From positions 112,842,376 through 112,906,375 of the forward strand of contig QVOM02000034.1 of NCBI GenBank assembly GCA_003586115.2: a stretch of 64,000 bases of DNA, in the 5' to 3' direction. Below the pieces are notes generated by a model. It saw nothing but the letters and a program-made list of their open reading frames with translations, was not told the DNA's origin and did no database searches. The first letter of the stretch is position 1. Every line of letters starts with the position of its first letter. Origin of the DNA: Salvator merianae. Its lineage: Eukaryota; Chordata; Lepidosauria; Squamata; Teiidae. Shown piece by piece: positions 22,473-33,594 of this stretch. Position numbers and translations under genes: made by a program.

Positions 22473-23376
22473 TAGGGGTGTGCACGAAGTTTCGTGCCAC
22501 TCGGATTTTCGACGAATTTCGTGATTTGGTTCCCTTCGCATCAAATGCGAAGGGAAACAAAGATCACGAAATGCGAATTGCGAAGGTCCCTCAACTTTCG
22601 ATGCATTTCGGGACCTTCGCAATTTGCCTCTGTCTCATCCCCCTAGGCTGTCAGCGCGCGTGCTGACAGTCTAGGGGAAATGAGAGACAGCGAGCGGGAG
22701 AGGAGGGCGATCAGTGAAAGGAGGGGTTTCCCTTCCTTTCCCTTATTCTCCGTCCTCTGCCGTCGACGCCTGACTCAGCCGGCAGGAGAGGAGGGCGATC
22801 AGTGAAAGGAGGGGTTTCCCTTCCTTTCCCTTATTCACCGTCCTCTGCCGTCGCCGCCTGACTCAGCCGGCGGGAGAGGAGGGCGATCAGTGAAAGGAGG
22901 GGTTTCCCTTCCTTTCCCTTATTCACCGTCCTCTGCCGTCGCCGCCTGACTCAGCCGGCGGGAGAGGAGGGCGATCAGTGAAAGGAGGGGTTTCCCTTCC
23001 TTTCCCTTATTCTGCGTCCTCTGCCGTCGCCGCCTGACTCAGCCGGCGGGAGAGGAGGGCGATCAGCGAAAGGAAGGGGTTTCCCTCCTCTCCCGCTCGC
23101 TGTCTCTCATTCCCCCTAGTCTGTCAGTCCCACGCGCACACTGACAGACTGGGGGGGGGGAAATGAGAGAGTGGCGAGCGCCGTCGGAAACAGAGAAATC
23201 AAGGCGAAGGATCTTTTCTTCGCCTTGATTCCTCTGCTTCAGGTCGGGGCGAAAATCTTCGCCGCGAACACGAAGGGCTTCATTTTCGCACATATTTTTT
23301 TCGTGCGACAACGAAGCCCCGTAGCTTCGCAGGAATGCGAAGCGAAAGGGGAAAAGTGCCTTCGTGCACACCCCTA
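22473..23376. mobile_element. Complete non-autonomous hAT element, GC-rich (family A)
   Basis: The element begins TAGGGGTGTGCACGAAG and ends with the exact complement, CTTCGTGCACACCCCTA. It is flanked by a perfect 8-bp direct repeat, GTATAAAC, at 22465-22472 and 23377-23384. An 8-bp duplication is the hallmark of hAT transposition. The interior is far richer in G, C and CpG than the neighbouring DNA. It has nested hairpins: CCCTTCGCAT against ATGCGAAGGG, GGTCCC against GGGACC, and a paired GACAGCGAGCGGGAGAGG and CCTCTCCCGCTCGCTGTC that encloses the tandem array. There is no transposase frame, so it needed a transposase from elsewhere. Confidence 0.93.
22697..23090 (+). repeat. 88-bp tandem array inside the hAT element
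   Basis: Repeat starts fall exactly 88 bp apart at 22697, 22785, 22873, 22961 and 23049; the fifth copy is partial. Each unit begins GGAGAGGAGGGCGATCAG and ends TGACTCAGCCGGC. Differences between copies are single bases (TCTCCG, TCACCG, TCTGCG), which implies recent expansion. Confidence 0.97.
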
Positions 23377-23384
23377 GTATAAAC

Positions 23385-25240
23385 AAATTACCCAAGTGGG
23401 TTTCTTAAACCAAGCAAAAGTTTCCTCCATTTTTACCTGCTACCCCCTATTCTTTTTTTTGCAAATAATATGAATGTTTTCTCTTTTCCCATGAGATAGT
23501 TCATGCTAATTAGATCCACTAGGGCTGTGGTCACACTCATTAGATATAAGAAGTCTTCAGGACATTTCCATCCATGAGGGGTCACATTTAAAAATGGCAT
23601 TCTGCTTTATATTCATATTATTCCCTCCCATCCAGTACTTTCCTTGCTTCAGATTATCCCAGCACTGAATCTGTTTCTTACTTTAGCTTCATTGTTTTTT
23701 TCAGGGTGTGATCACTGAGGAAGACTATAGAGGGTGCTTCCTGTACTTTCTTGGCTGAATAGAGGAAGGGTTTTCTCTTACCCTGTCCAGCCAATAACTG
23801 CTTGAGACTGGTAGGGGAGGAGTCCACCACAAAGTCAGACAGGGATAAAGAAGGAAAATATCTGTTGTTGCCCCTTTTAAACTGCATTTCTTCTGTCTCC
23901 TTTAATTTGCACTCAAAGTCTCAGGATCAGAGGTTGCTTTAAGAATCCAGGCTGTCAGTTTCTGCTCCCCTCCCCTTGTATTCCACTCTGCTTTCCTTGG
24001 AAATGGGGGAAATGTCCTTCTAGACTTGCTTATCTCTTGACTTGCCAGCTTTATACTTCCCTGCTAATTATACTTGTAACAATTCCTCCTCCATCCCCCT
24101 TCTCTTGTTCTCAATTTCTTCACCTTTTTTCAGCAGGGAGGAAACAATTGCTACTGTATTTTTCCCTCTCTCTTTTTGTGAACAGTTGCCCTGTTGGGAG
24201 GAGGGGTTTCCTTCTTTGTCTCTATTAATTCAGGGCTGCAGGGAATAGTTTGTATAGCCTAATAGCTTTTATTCACATCCAAAACTTCATGCTGTAGGTT
24301 TTAGGGGGAAATCATGGTACATTTTTTTTAAAAAAAAACATGTTGGAGAAACACCTTGATGGGCAGAGCAGGGGCAGAAGTGGGAAGGAAATGGGAAACC
24401 TTACCATGCCCAGACACAAACTAAGAAATAATTGAAAGGGGAGGGAACAGGAGGAGCAAAAAAATATACAAGGAATGGGAAAAGAAGCTAGCAGAGGACT
24501 GAGAACAAAGTGTAAACGGAGAAAAAGCAAGTGTGACTGAGCATTATTTTGCAAGCCAGTTGGGGACTCAAGCTTAATGTGGGGAAAATTCAGGTTGTAG
24601 AAGTCTGATGTGACCACAGCCTAGATCACAACATAAGCTAGCTATGCCCCAACAACACAGGAGCTAGATAGTTATTCTTGTTCAGAAATGGTTTCATAAC
24701 GTCAGAATGACTGGAAGACAAGAAAATTTGGCTTCTCTAGCTAAATTAGTTTGTAGTCTTGAAACAAAGCAGCTGTTTTATTCCTTTGTTGTTAAATTGA
24801 GTCACATACAGTAAATCTTAGGCGAAAAGAAACTCCCTACTAACATCTTTATTGCAGCAATCAGCCAGAACTACATTCCTGAATATATTGCAAATGTTTA
24901 GAGCTATATTCTTCTCCTCATTGCACTGAACGAAAAAAGAAAGAGCAACTTTGTTAATTGCAGAGATGCTTTATTACTCTTTCAAATTTAAGAGCCCAAT
25001 TCTGGACATGTGGAAGGAATCAAAATAGCAAAGAATCAGAAAAAGTGATGGAAAAGTAGGATTTTTTTTTTCTCCTGCAAAACAAAATACAGCTTGAGAA
25101 GACAACAGAGAGTTGGGTGGGAGATAGGGCCAAACATAAAAATAGGTAATTCTTTATTTGAGAGTTCTAATAATTGAGCAGTTGCATTTATCTTACATGT
25201 CACCAACACAGTACTCAAGATTCTTCAAGGCAATGCTAAA
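23385..25240. other. No recognisable feature
   Basis: Unique sequence, CT-rich in parts (24060-24230). No frame shows a protein family. Confidence 0.4.
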
Positions 25241-25244
25241 GATG

Positions 25245-25858
25245 CTGTAAGCTGGACATGGACAAAAAACTGCCAGATATACAAGCTGGGGTTAGAAGAG
25301 TTAGAGGCAGGAGAAACAAAATTACCCACATGTACTGGAAAATAGAAAGAGCAAGGGAATTAAAGAAAAAGATTTATCTCCACCTTATTGACCATTTCAA
25401 AAATCTTTGATTAAATTGTGGATACCCCTTAAGGAATATGGATATAAAGTCACCTTATTGATATTCTTCAGCATCTACATGCTGCCCAAGAAGCAACAGT
25501 AAGAACTGAGTACAAAGAATTAATTGGTTCAAGAATGGGGAAAGACCATGCCAAGACAATATATTATCACTTTTTTCATTCAATTTATATGCAGGAAGGA
25601 TCGTGCAAAAGCACAGACTAAAAGAATCAGGTGCAAGAATTAAGAGTGCCAGAAGAAATATTAACAACCTTAGATATGCAGGCAATGCCACTCTGATACA
25701 AGAAGTGAGGAAGACTTGGAAAGCCTGCTGATGAAGGCAAAAATGTGACTTGCAGTGCAACACCAGCTTCCCATGAAGATGTTGTCAATTAGCTATGTCA
25801 GCTCACTGCAAATAAATGGAGAGGAAATTGAAGCAGTGGCAATTTTTGTCTACTGGAG
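25245..25858 (+). mobile_element. RTE/BovB LINE fragment, left part
   Basis: Translation gives, in broken frames, the BovB reverse-transcriptase order: KLPDIQAGVRRVRGRRN, then KIYLHLIDHFKNL, then AAQEATVRTEYKE, then NNLRYAGNATL and LQINGEEIEAV. In the active enzyme the fourth block carries a Y-A-D-D motif; here both aspartates are lost (YAGN). Stops and frameshifts are frequent, so it is an old, dead copy. The sequence resumes at 26008 after an L2 tail. Confidence 0.85.
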
Positions 25859-26007
25859 TCTTTGGCTGAGGAAACAGCTCGCCCCATTTTCAGGTACTAC
25901 TATTGTTTTTAGAGGGTTCTTTTAAATCTGTTTTTACTGTTGTAGCCTATCCTGAGACCTTTGGGTATAGGGCAGGATAAAAATATGAATAAATAAATAA
26001 AAATACC
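25859..26007 (+). mobile_element. L2 LINE 3' tail inserted in BovB
   Basis: The end reads AGCCTATCCTGAGACCTTTG, then AGGGCAGGATAAAAATATG and AATAAATAAATAAAAA, the L2-type 3' terminus with a short A-rich repeat. It interrupts the BovB reading just after the IEAV...FVYW segment. Confidence 0.75.
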
Positions 26008-26105
26008 TGGAGATAGTGATTGCAGCTATGAAATCCAAAACTGCTTACTTCTTGTGACAATAGATATGATAAAACTGAACAAGACCTTAAAATGTAGAGT
26101 CATTG
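26008..26105 (+). mobile_element. RTE/BovB LINE fragment, right part
   Basis: GDSDCSYEIQNCLLL followed by LNKTLKCRVI resembles the BovB segment that directly follows the part preserved at 25245-25858. The match in order and spacing shows that the two parts were one insertion. Confidence 0.75.
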
Positions 26106-26109
26106 GATA

Positions 26110-26375
26110 TTTCTGCACTTACTGGGGCCAGGACCACTCCAGCTGCCCATTTTTATCCAGCTGTCCTGAAACAAGGCCATGCACATTTGGGACTGCTGTT
26201 CTGGTACAGCTCCCATACTGCTCTGAAGCTTGTACAAGCTTTGGAGTCTGATATGGGGACTCCAACAGCCAGGAATGCAAGGGACCGATTTTGGCAGCAC
26301 AATTTTGTGTCTCACTGAAATGGGTCACCCTGTTAAACCACCCCACAGAGGAATGTGCCCTTCCACACAGGAGAC
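26110..26375. mobile_element. MITE, family C
   Basis: It begins near TTTCTGCACTTACTGGGGCC and carries the family core: TGTCCTGAAACAAGGCC, TGTTCTGGTACAGC, GAAGCTTGTACAAGCTTTGG and CACTGAAATGGGTCACCCTG. It abuts the BovB fragment. Confidence 0.65.
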
Positions 26376-26379
26376 AGGC

Positions 26380-28895
26380 AGGATCTGCTTGCTCTGAAAC
26401 AGTTCTTGAAGTATGCAGAGATCACATGATCCTGCACTCATTGAGCAACCCACCTACCACAGAGGAATGGAAAGTATTGTCAGCAGCACTCTCCCCACCC
26501 AGCAAGAGAAAGCACTCTGACAGTGCATTCCTCTGCTATCCTGCCCCGCCACCCCATGTGGACTTATCTCAAAGTGCTCCACTGGACTGATGTATTTTTG
26601 GCAGCAAAGGAAATGTTCACTTCCTGCATCTCTGGAATTGTTGTTGTGCACAAACATTGAAAATGGGGAATGACATTAGCACTGCCATGTGTGGGGCTTA
26701 GCATAAAATCTTTACCCCTTGTGCTTTTAGTGCTGGAGCAAGTACTGTGGCATGGATCCACAGTGGCATGGTTGCAGATAATTCTACATTGTATAGCCAT
26801 TCCAGGGTGTGTTACAAGCAAATATACCTGAAAAAAAAACGTAAAACTATAAAATACAAAATTGCAGCAAACAAAAGGATTGTGAGATAACTACTGTAGT
26901 TCTCTAAACTAAATATAGACTGTAAGGATTTTTTCAGACATGTATTTAGGACTCGATCACACCACAACAGATTTAGGGCACAGCAAATAAATAGCCCATT
27001 ATTGACTTGATCACACCCATCTAATTTAGTGCTCACTCAGTTCAGTCTTTATTTGTCTACACTTTTGAGTCTCCTCACCTTCAGTCTGATGGCAAGGACA
27101 TTTTCCTCCCCACACCTTCCATCCTTTCTCTCTGTGGTTGGGTGCACTTCTGTCAATCACATTCTGACTTTTCAGGAGAGGGCACAGCTAGTCCCTTCTG
27201 TCAAACCTTTCCCCACCACTATCACTTTTTCCTTTTTACCTCTTTGCCCCATCTGGCCTCAGAATTTAATTCAATATTAGCTATATTGATAATCTATTAT
27301 CATTTCTCCCTGCCTCTCTCATACTTGCACAGACAGAGCAAGTGCAAGGAATTTATAGAAAGTGACCAATGATTACAGCAAAGTCAGGAATACTGTAAGG
27401 TCAAGACAATAAGGAATGCATTAACAATAAAAAAACCAACTTCAATTCAAGGCCAAAATAAAAACAGAAAGGAGGGGCTGAAGGGCAGAGAATGGGAAAA
27501 GACACCTACGTCTTGTGCGGCTTTGTAACCAAGGGTCCAGTTTTCTGCAAGTGTGCATTTCTGCAAAGTCACAGGCAGGGGTTGCAAGACCTGTTCTAGA
27601 GCCACCTGCTTCAGTACCTTATCTTGCTGTGCCACCACTTATGCTGGGCCCCTGTATGCCTGCTGCCCCACAGCCTCTTCCATTCACTGCCTTTCCCAGC
27701 TGCCAGGCACAGCAGGGACTGTGGGGGTTCTCCCTTTCCTATGCTGCTACCCTCTCTCTTCTCACTGCTCATTTAATGTTCTATTTCTCTTTACTTTTTA
27801 CACTTTAATTTGTAGTATATGACCTATTCCATGTAACCAGGATGCTTCATCAATTGTGTTCTGCATGATTTTTGTATTTTCTTCTTTAAAAATAAAAACC
27901 TCATTGTTTCAACCATACTACTATTTTGGATTTGGACATGCATGCGGTGTCAAAGGTGGTTGAATGGCTACCTACAACAGGATTGTGCTGGAGGCAGTGC
28001 ACCCTCAACATGTGTCTGCTGCTGCTGGCCAAGTTCCCCCCCTAGCATGCATTTCTCACCCAGGCCAAGCTGCAAGTGCTGACACCTCTGCTGCTTTTGC
28101 CCATCCTGTTGTCCTTTGCTTCTTGCACCATGCATGCCTGCTTTGAAGATTCATCTGGAGTCAGTGGCTGCACCCTGCACTCTGCTTCCCTCAAAGTCCA
28201 CGCTGCCATCACCTGAAAACATGTGCAAAATTCCAGTATTTGGTCTCTGTCTTTGACTCTGCCTACCCAATCGTACGGGTACTGCCCCCAATTGTTCTGT
28301 TGCACAATCACACCCAGAAAATATAACTGGACTAAGGAATAGAAACAATCTCAGTGCTGAGATATTCCAAATATTGGATATATTGGATTGGGGAGGCAAT
28401 AGCTCAAAGAAAAATTGGAAGAACATTTTGGGGTGTAATCCCTCAGAATCAAAGAGTGCTTCAGGCTATCTTATACTTCAGGTGTGACTGCAGTCTTAAT
28501 ATGTCTACATGGAAGAAAGGTGTGGATACAATGAATAAACATGACAACTCATCTTAGAATTACTATGATCTACTTGTCTAACCTTTTTTTTTTTTATTTT
28601 AACAAAAACGCTCTATTCTTTTATTAACAGTAGAAAGAGAATAGTTGGGGAGCAGATACTACCTATACTTCAAGCAACTGATTTTCTTCTCCTCAGATGT
28701 TCCCAGATGATGTGAAATTTCCATATGTTCCAGGTAAACTTTATGATGGACACACTAGCTTGTGCATTCCTAATAGGGTACCCGTTTCAGTTCTGGTATC
28801 AACCACAGTTGACATAAAAATAGCACATGTAGTATATTTTCTTGGGTAGTGATGTTGCAGTGATCACTACTACTTCTGTGTTCTTTAATCTTCAG
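26380..28895. other. Unique sequence, one exon-like micro-motif
   Basis: No transposon signature is recognised over 2.5 kb. The frame at 27515-27822 is proline- and cysteine-rich without a domain. A 37-base stretch at 28697-28733 has splice-site-like borders and is treated as a finding only. Confidence 0.35.
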
Positions 28896-28899
28896 TAAT

Positions 28900-29326
28900 G
28901 GTGCCTTCAGATATGGGCTAAAACCTGCAATTGTCATGGCACTGTATTGGGAATACCAGACATATTTGCATCATTTCCAATATAGTGCAGGTCAGCGAGG
29001 TGATAATTCAATATATCACTATTATGGAAATCCAGCAATGACACCAAGCTTCCCATAATAGAACTCCTTACTTTCACGTCTACTGGCAGCTTCTGACATG
29101 AACTTGCTTCATGTTACTGGAAGCCAGCCAAGCATGCAAAAAATAACAAAAGTAGTTGGTGGGTACTTGACTGGCTTCCAGTAACAAGAAGCAAGTTCAT
29201 TTCAGAAGCTGCTGCAGCTGTGAAGATGAGGCCATGATTGTTCTTCATATCTGCCAGGGAGCAACAAGAAGCAATTGTGGGATCTTTTTTAGATCCAGCA
29301 TTGTGTCATGCTATCTGGAGGCAGCC
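28900..29326. mobile_element. Palindromic MITE, family D
   Basis: The left end is GGTGCCTTCAGATATGGGC and the right end is GCTATCTGGAGGCAGCC. The centre is a long hairpin, 29087-29129 against 29169-29213, sharing GAACTTGCTTC and TTACTGGAAGCCAG with their complements. It has no coding content. Confidence 0.7.
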
Positions 29327-29356
29327 TAAATATTGGGATGTGCAAGAGTCTACTCA

Positions 29357-29476
29357 GGCTGCATTTACATTCAGAAATTGGATAAGGAAAACTAGAAATG
29401 AGATAAAAACATGAGTGCCACACACTACAGTCTTTCAGGTGCTTTTGAGCCACTTTCAGTTACATGTGAATGCAGA
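29357..29476. mobile_element. Short palindromic MITE
   Basis: GGCTGCATTTACATTCAGAA pairs with ACATGTGAATGCAGACTC. The size is about 120 bp. The ends resemble those of 35218-35430 (GGCTACATTCAAATCC). Confidence 0.55.
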
Positions 29477-29614
29477 CTCAGAGAACCACCTCATACTTGG
29501 TCTCAAATTCTTTGGCTAGTTCTGTAAGCAGAAACCTCAATGTTTTATTTTTAAGAGAAGATCAACAGCAGCCTTCATTCAAAAATTCACCAGCTCTTCT
29601 AAGTACACAGCAAG

Positions 29615-29830
29615 ACTTTGGCTGCATCCATACATATAAAAAAAGTGTCTTGAAAGTGGCTTAGAGGCAGTTGCACAAAGGCACTGGTGTTCCCATCCAG
29701 ACATTAGTGTTCCCATTTCACATCTAATCTACATTAAAGGACTTTAATGTGGATTAGAAGCATTAGTGTGCAGAGATGGTACCACCTCTAAGCAGCTTTC
29801 AAGCCATTTTTCAAGCCATTTTTCAATCCT
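29615..29830. mobile_element. Palindromic MITE related to 3649-3893
   Basis: It starts GGCTGCATCCATACATAT. An inner hairpin pairs TCTAATCTACATTAAAG with CTTTAATGTGGATTAGA. CCACCTCTAAGCAGCTTT matches the TTAGAGGTGG motif of the 3649 copy in reverse. Confidence 0.55.
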
Positions 29831-30384
29831 TTGTAGCGCATGAACGTCAAGAAATGCATTGTTGCTGAGAGGCAAATACTGTAATCAACATTATCTTCCC
29901 TGGTTCCCAAGTATAAAACCTTCTCTAGAGAGAAAAAAAAAAAGATATAGTGTTTCTCATCTTGGGATGTGTGAAAAATTAAATCATTTTCAATTTTAAT
30001 ATGGAACTACCTAACTTACACATTCTTCATATGTAAATTAGGGTGTGTGGGTTTTTTTTTGTTGCAAACACAGTTGTGGAAATCAAGCAGACTGACCCTA
30101 ACACTTGAAAATGAAAGACTGAAATTAACTGATTTGTCCATTTCATCAAATTGTTCCCTCTCTGATTGCCCCCCAAATTTACTATTTGTTTTTTAAACTA
30201 AACGTAGCTAACACCAGATTTAACATCAGAATTTATGTGAGTGAAATTTGAAGCATTACTTTTCAATAGGCCTGCAGTAAACAAAGTCATGAATTTAGGC
30301 CTCATGGAAATCACTGGGCAACTTAGGCTGCATGAAGGGGCTGCACTTTACAACCTAGTATGGTATTGTGATACCATTCTAGGC

Positions 30385-30795
30385 TGTACAGGACCTGCAG
30401 CATGGTGGCCATTCACACCGTGAGGTCTGGAATAGCCCCATGCCAGGCCTTGGAGTGTGGATGGACAGCTTGACTGCCATGACAGAGGCTGCAGCAATGT
30501 CCAGATGTTGCTGCAGTGATTGCAGACATGGTGCATGACTGCGCAGTCACAGCCATGTTGTGCTGTCCACTGTCAGAGTTCACACCTGGAAGAGGGTGCA
30601 AATGCTGCTGACCAGGAACAATCCAGCTGCTCCAAGTCAAGCTGTGGACAATGATTTTGTTGACCACAGCTGGTAGCATCCAGGAGCAGTTGTAGATGCT
30701 CCTGGACACTGCAGTGGCAAAGCCATGTGAATACACTTAACTGGTGAGTGTCTGATTGCTTGCTATGAGTAAAGTGCGAAGAGGTCCTAGATGTC
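30385..30795. mobile_element. MITE, family B
   Basis: The interior has TGCATGACTGCGCAGTCACA, CACACCTGGAAGAGGGTGC and a GTGTCTGATTGCTTGCTATG block, and the right end is GTGCGAAGAGGTCCTAG. The same order is found in the copy at 56148-56578. Confidence 0.6.
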
Positions 30796-30799
30796 ATTT

Positions 30800-30910
30800 A
30801 CTTCGCTATTTTTGGATATTCCAGAATACTGTATGGATATTCCAGAATAAAGCACTTCTGGGAGTACTTTATTCCTGAATATCCAAAAACCCCAGAATAA
30901 ATTAGTGATA
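30800..30910. mobile_element. Short palindromic MITE, TTCCAGAATA type
   Basis: Repeated GGATATTCCAGAATA words on the left pair with TATTCCTGAATATCC and AAACCCCAGAATAA on the right. The element at 59121-59229 has the same GGAATATCC and TTTATTCTGGAAT words. It directly follows a family B copy. Confidence 0.55.
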
Positions 30911-30914
30911 TCTG

Positions 30915-32365
30915 GATTCAACATAACTTGGTTATAACTTGTATACCATTTTTTTCAGTGGAAATGTAGGCTGCCATCCTGTGCAAGTTAACTGAGAATA
31001 AGTTTCACTGAACATAATCCAACTCTTCCATAAGAAGGGACTCTGACCTTTGCATCTTTAGATTTAAGAACAATAATGTGGTATAATAATGCCTTTCTAT
31101 GTTCAGCATTTTCTATGTTCACTTCCTTTGTGTCATATCTATTTATTTTCTACTTCTAGAATAACAGTAAAGAGAGCTTTTCCACCATTTTGTTTTTCAT
31201 GTGAGACCAAGAACTGAGACCCCCCCATGCACATGCTAGCAGTTCCTAGTTTACAATTTCTTAGCTTAAAAACAAAACTGATCACAACTTTGCCGCATCT
31301 ACCACATGAAATGAGACACATTAACACAGTGACAAAAACTGATTGCTAAACACCACTTACAAGCAGCCTGTTGTCTAATGGCCCAGAACCAAGTTGTTTG
31401 TTGTTGATGTTCTAGGAGGCTGGGAACAGCTAAATTCACTGAGGCAAATGCAACCTTCTGGTGTAAATCAGAGTAACTCAATCTAGGCAGAGACTAGATA
31501 AAAATCATTACAATTTAGCAGGCAAAGCACATTCAGACATTAAATAGGATCAATGCTCTTCATTCAGCAGGGAAAAGTGAGAGAGAGATGAATAGCTGAC
31601 TATCTTGAAGGTTAGCCAAGGTGTAATATGCACACTTACCTGGAGTAAGTCCCACTAAAGATATTTCTGTCTACTTCTAATTAATCATGAATAAGGGTTC
31701 ATTGTCAGAGTTGGTGCAGGTGTTGCTGCTCCCCATTAACCTTTGGAAATCATATTTCATACATTTGATGTTGAATATAAGGTTATTATCCCCCAAATAT
31801 TATGTCTTCCACTGCCCAATGGGGCTGGAAGGATAAAGAACATGGTAGATAATAGTTGATAAGACGGAACAAGAACAGGCAGAGCTAATGACAGGCACCC
31901 ATTAAGGTTGCAACCTATGAACATATATATGAAAGTCAGCCTCACTGGACATAAAAGATTATACACATGACTTTCAACATGTTTGAGGGGAAGAGAGTGA
32001 TTGGTTTGTGAGCTCCTGGATGTGGTCCAAATGAGACTGTCTCCACAACTATGAATGGGTGCCTGGAGGAGGAATCTTGGGCATTGTGTCTCAGTTCTTG
32101 GCAGCATGATGCATCTGCTGAGGAGCACAATGCCTGCCCGAGATATCTGGGGGTGAAGTAGTGTTCTCTATGCCCAAACACCTCGTCCATTACTTTGTTG
32201 GGCACCTTGCCCACCACTTTCTTGGGATATAGAAGTGTCCACCCCCAGCTCCTCCCACCACAGCCATGGAGTTTTGGCCTGAATCTACACTAGTTGGGAC
32301 TCATGGTGGTGGGGCAGAGGTGAATCTTCTAATTAAAGCCTGTCTTTGAACTGATCTCCTTGAAT
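30915..32365. other. Unique sequence with unassigned minus-strand frames
   Basis: Two overlapping minus-strand frames at 31757-32128 (123 codons) and 31942-32217 (91 codons) look somewhat protein-like. I recognise no domain in either, and there is no supporting splice or promoter context. Confidence 0.3.
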
Positions 32366-32370
32366 CACAT

Positions 32371-32954
32371 TGGGCCTGTTCACACTTACCTCCGTAGAAT
32401 GGTCTCATTAGTAGGGTTCAGACCGGAGAGGTTGGAGTGCCATATGCACTTACAGCCAGAGAAACTGACTCCAAGTTGATCAGCAGAGGGAGCGGTGCAG
32501 CTGGGAATCCCCTAGTCAGGAAGTGAGGTTACGAACCATAGAGGCACAGATACCTAGATAGGTCTAGCAATCTGAACCATAGAGTACTGCTTCGAAGCTA
32601 GAGGAGCTCCTTTTGGAGCTGGCTTCGCAACGGCAGCCAGGCTGTGAAGCCCTAAGGGCAAACCCAGTTACAAAGCAGCAGACTGGGTTACGAAGCAGTG
32701 GACCATGCCTGCGCAGCCGCACCAGCCGCTCCCCGCTGCCATTTCGAGTCAGGAAGGGAGTGCGAAAGGTCCTTCTCTAATCTTTGCTCAATCGTACAGG
32801 TCAGAATGAAGACAAGTAATTACTTGTTTTGCTTTCCCCAACATCAGGTACGAATTGGGGGAAGCTGGGTTCAGTTTGGGGGAGGCGCGCGCCTGCAGCA
32901 GTGCGAAAGCTCCGTTCCAGTGAACGGACTACGGGGGTAGTGTGAACAGGCCCA
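32371..32954. mobile_element. TIR-bounded element with GGGCCTGTTCACACTTAC ends
   Basis: The left end TGGGCCTGTTCACACTTACC is complementary to the right end GGTAGTGTGAACAGGCCCA. The interior is moderately GC-rich, with repeated GAAGC and GTTACGAAGCAG words, and unlike family B or 19173-19768 although the termini are shared. There is no transposase frame and no matching 8-mer flank. Confidence 0.75.
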
Positions 32955-33296
32955 TTGTGATCTCCAGTGAATAAAAACATGAAGGAAAGCAGAAGGCAGA
33001 CTTCCAGTAGAAGTCATCCCCTTTCCCCACAGTCCTGGTGCCCTCAAATTGCATGTTGCCTCTGAGGTCAGCTCTGCTTGACTTCTTTCCTCAACTAAAG
33101 AAGCTCTAACAGAAAAAGAGCAAAAATGATTTCTGTTCTTTTCTTTTTTTAAGCATTGCTCATCCAATTAAAGTATTAGCACAAGCTATCAAAGGATGTT
33201 AGCCATCATTCCTTAGACTGTATCATCTCAGAAATATGTTTTGAGTCATATCCTGGCCATTTATTTTAAAATGTGAAGACCACTTTAACAGGTGAC

Positions 33297-33586
33297 TAGG
33301 AATGTGAATGAACTGAAATTTAGTGATTCAGTTCAAATTTAACCAAACTACACTTGGTTTGGTTCAGTTCAAACTGTTTAACAACAGGGTGGTTTGGTTG
33401 CATTCGAACCAAGTGAATCATAGCAAAACACCTGTGAACCACCCTTGGTTCAGTAGATCACCCCTTGGTTCAGGTTCAATCTGAACTGGGTTTTCTGAAC
33501 AGCAAGGTAGTTCAGTTCACATTTGAGCCAAATACACAAGTGTAATGTGAACTGCAAACTAGCCAAACTAGTATGACACATCTCTA
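33297..33586. mobile_element. Non-autonomous hAT element (family A, GGTTTGGTTCA subtype)
   Basis: It begins TAGGAATGTGAATGAACTG and ends GACACATCTCTA. The flanks are CAGGTGAC (33289-33296) and CAAGTGAC (33587-33594), an 8-bp duplication with one mismatch. The interior is built from variants of GGTTTGGTTCAGTTCAAA. There is no reading frame of interest. Confidence 0.8.
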
Positions 33587-33594
33587 CAAGTGAC

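Noticed and set aside
22697..23090. Regularly spaced 88-bp repeats that could recall a CRISPR array
   Set aside because: The units are directly adjacent with no unique spacers and lie inside a hAT element in vertebrate DNA.
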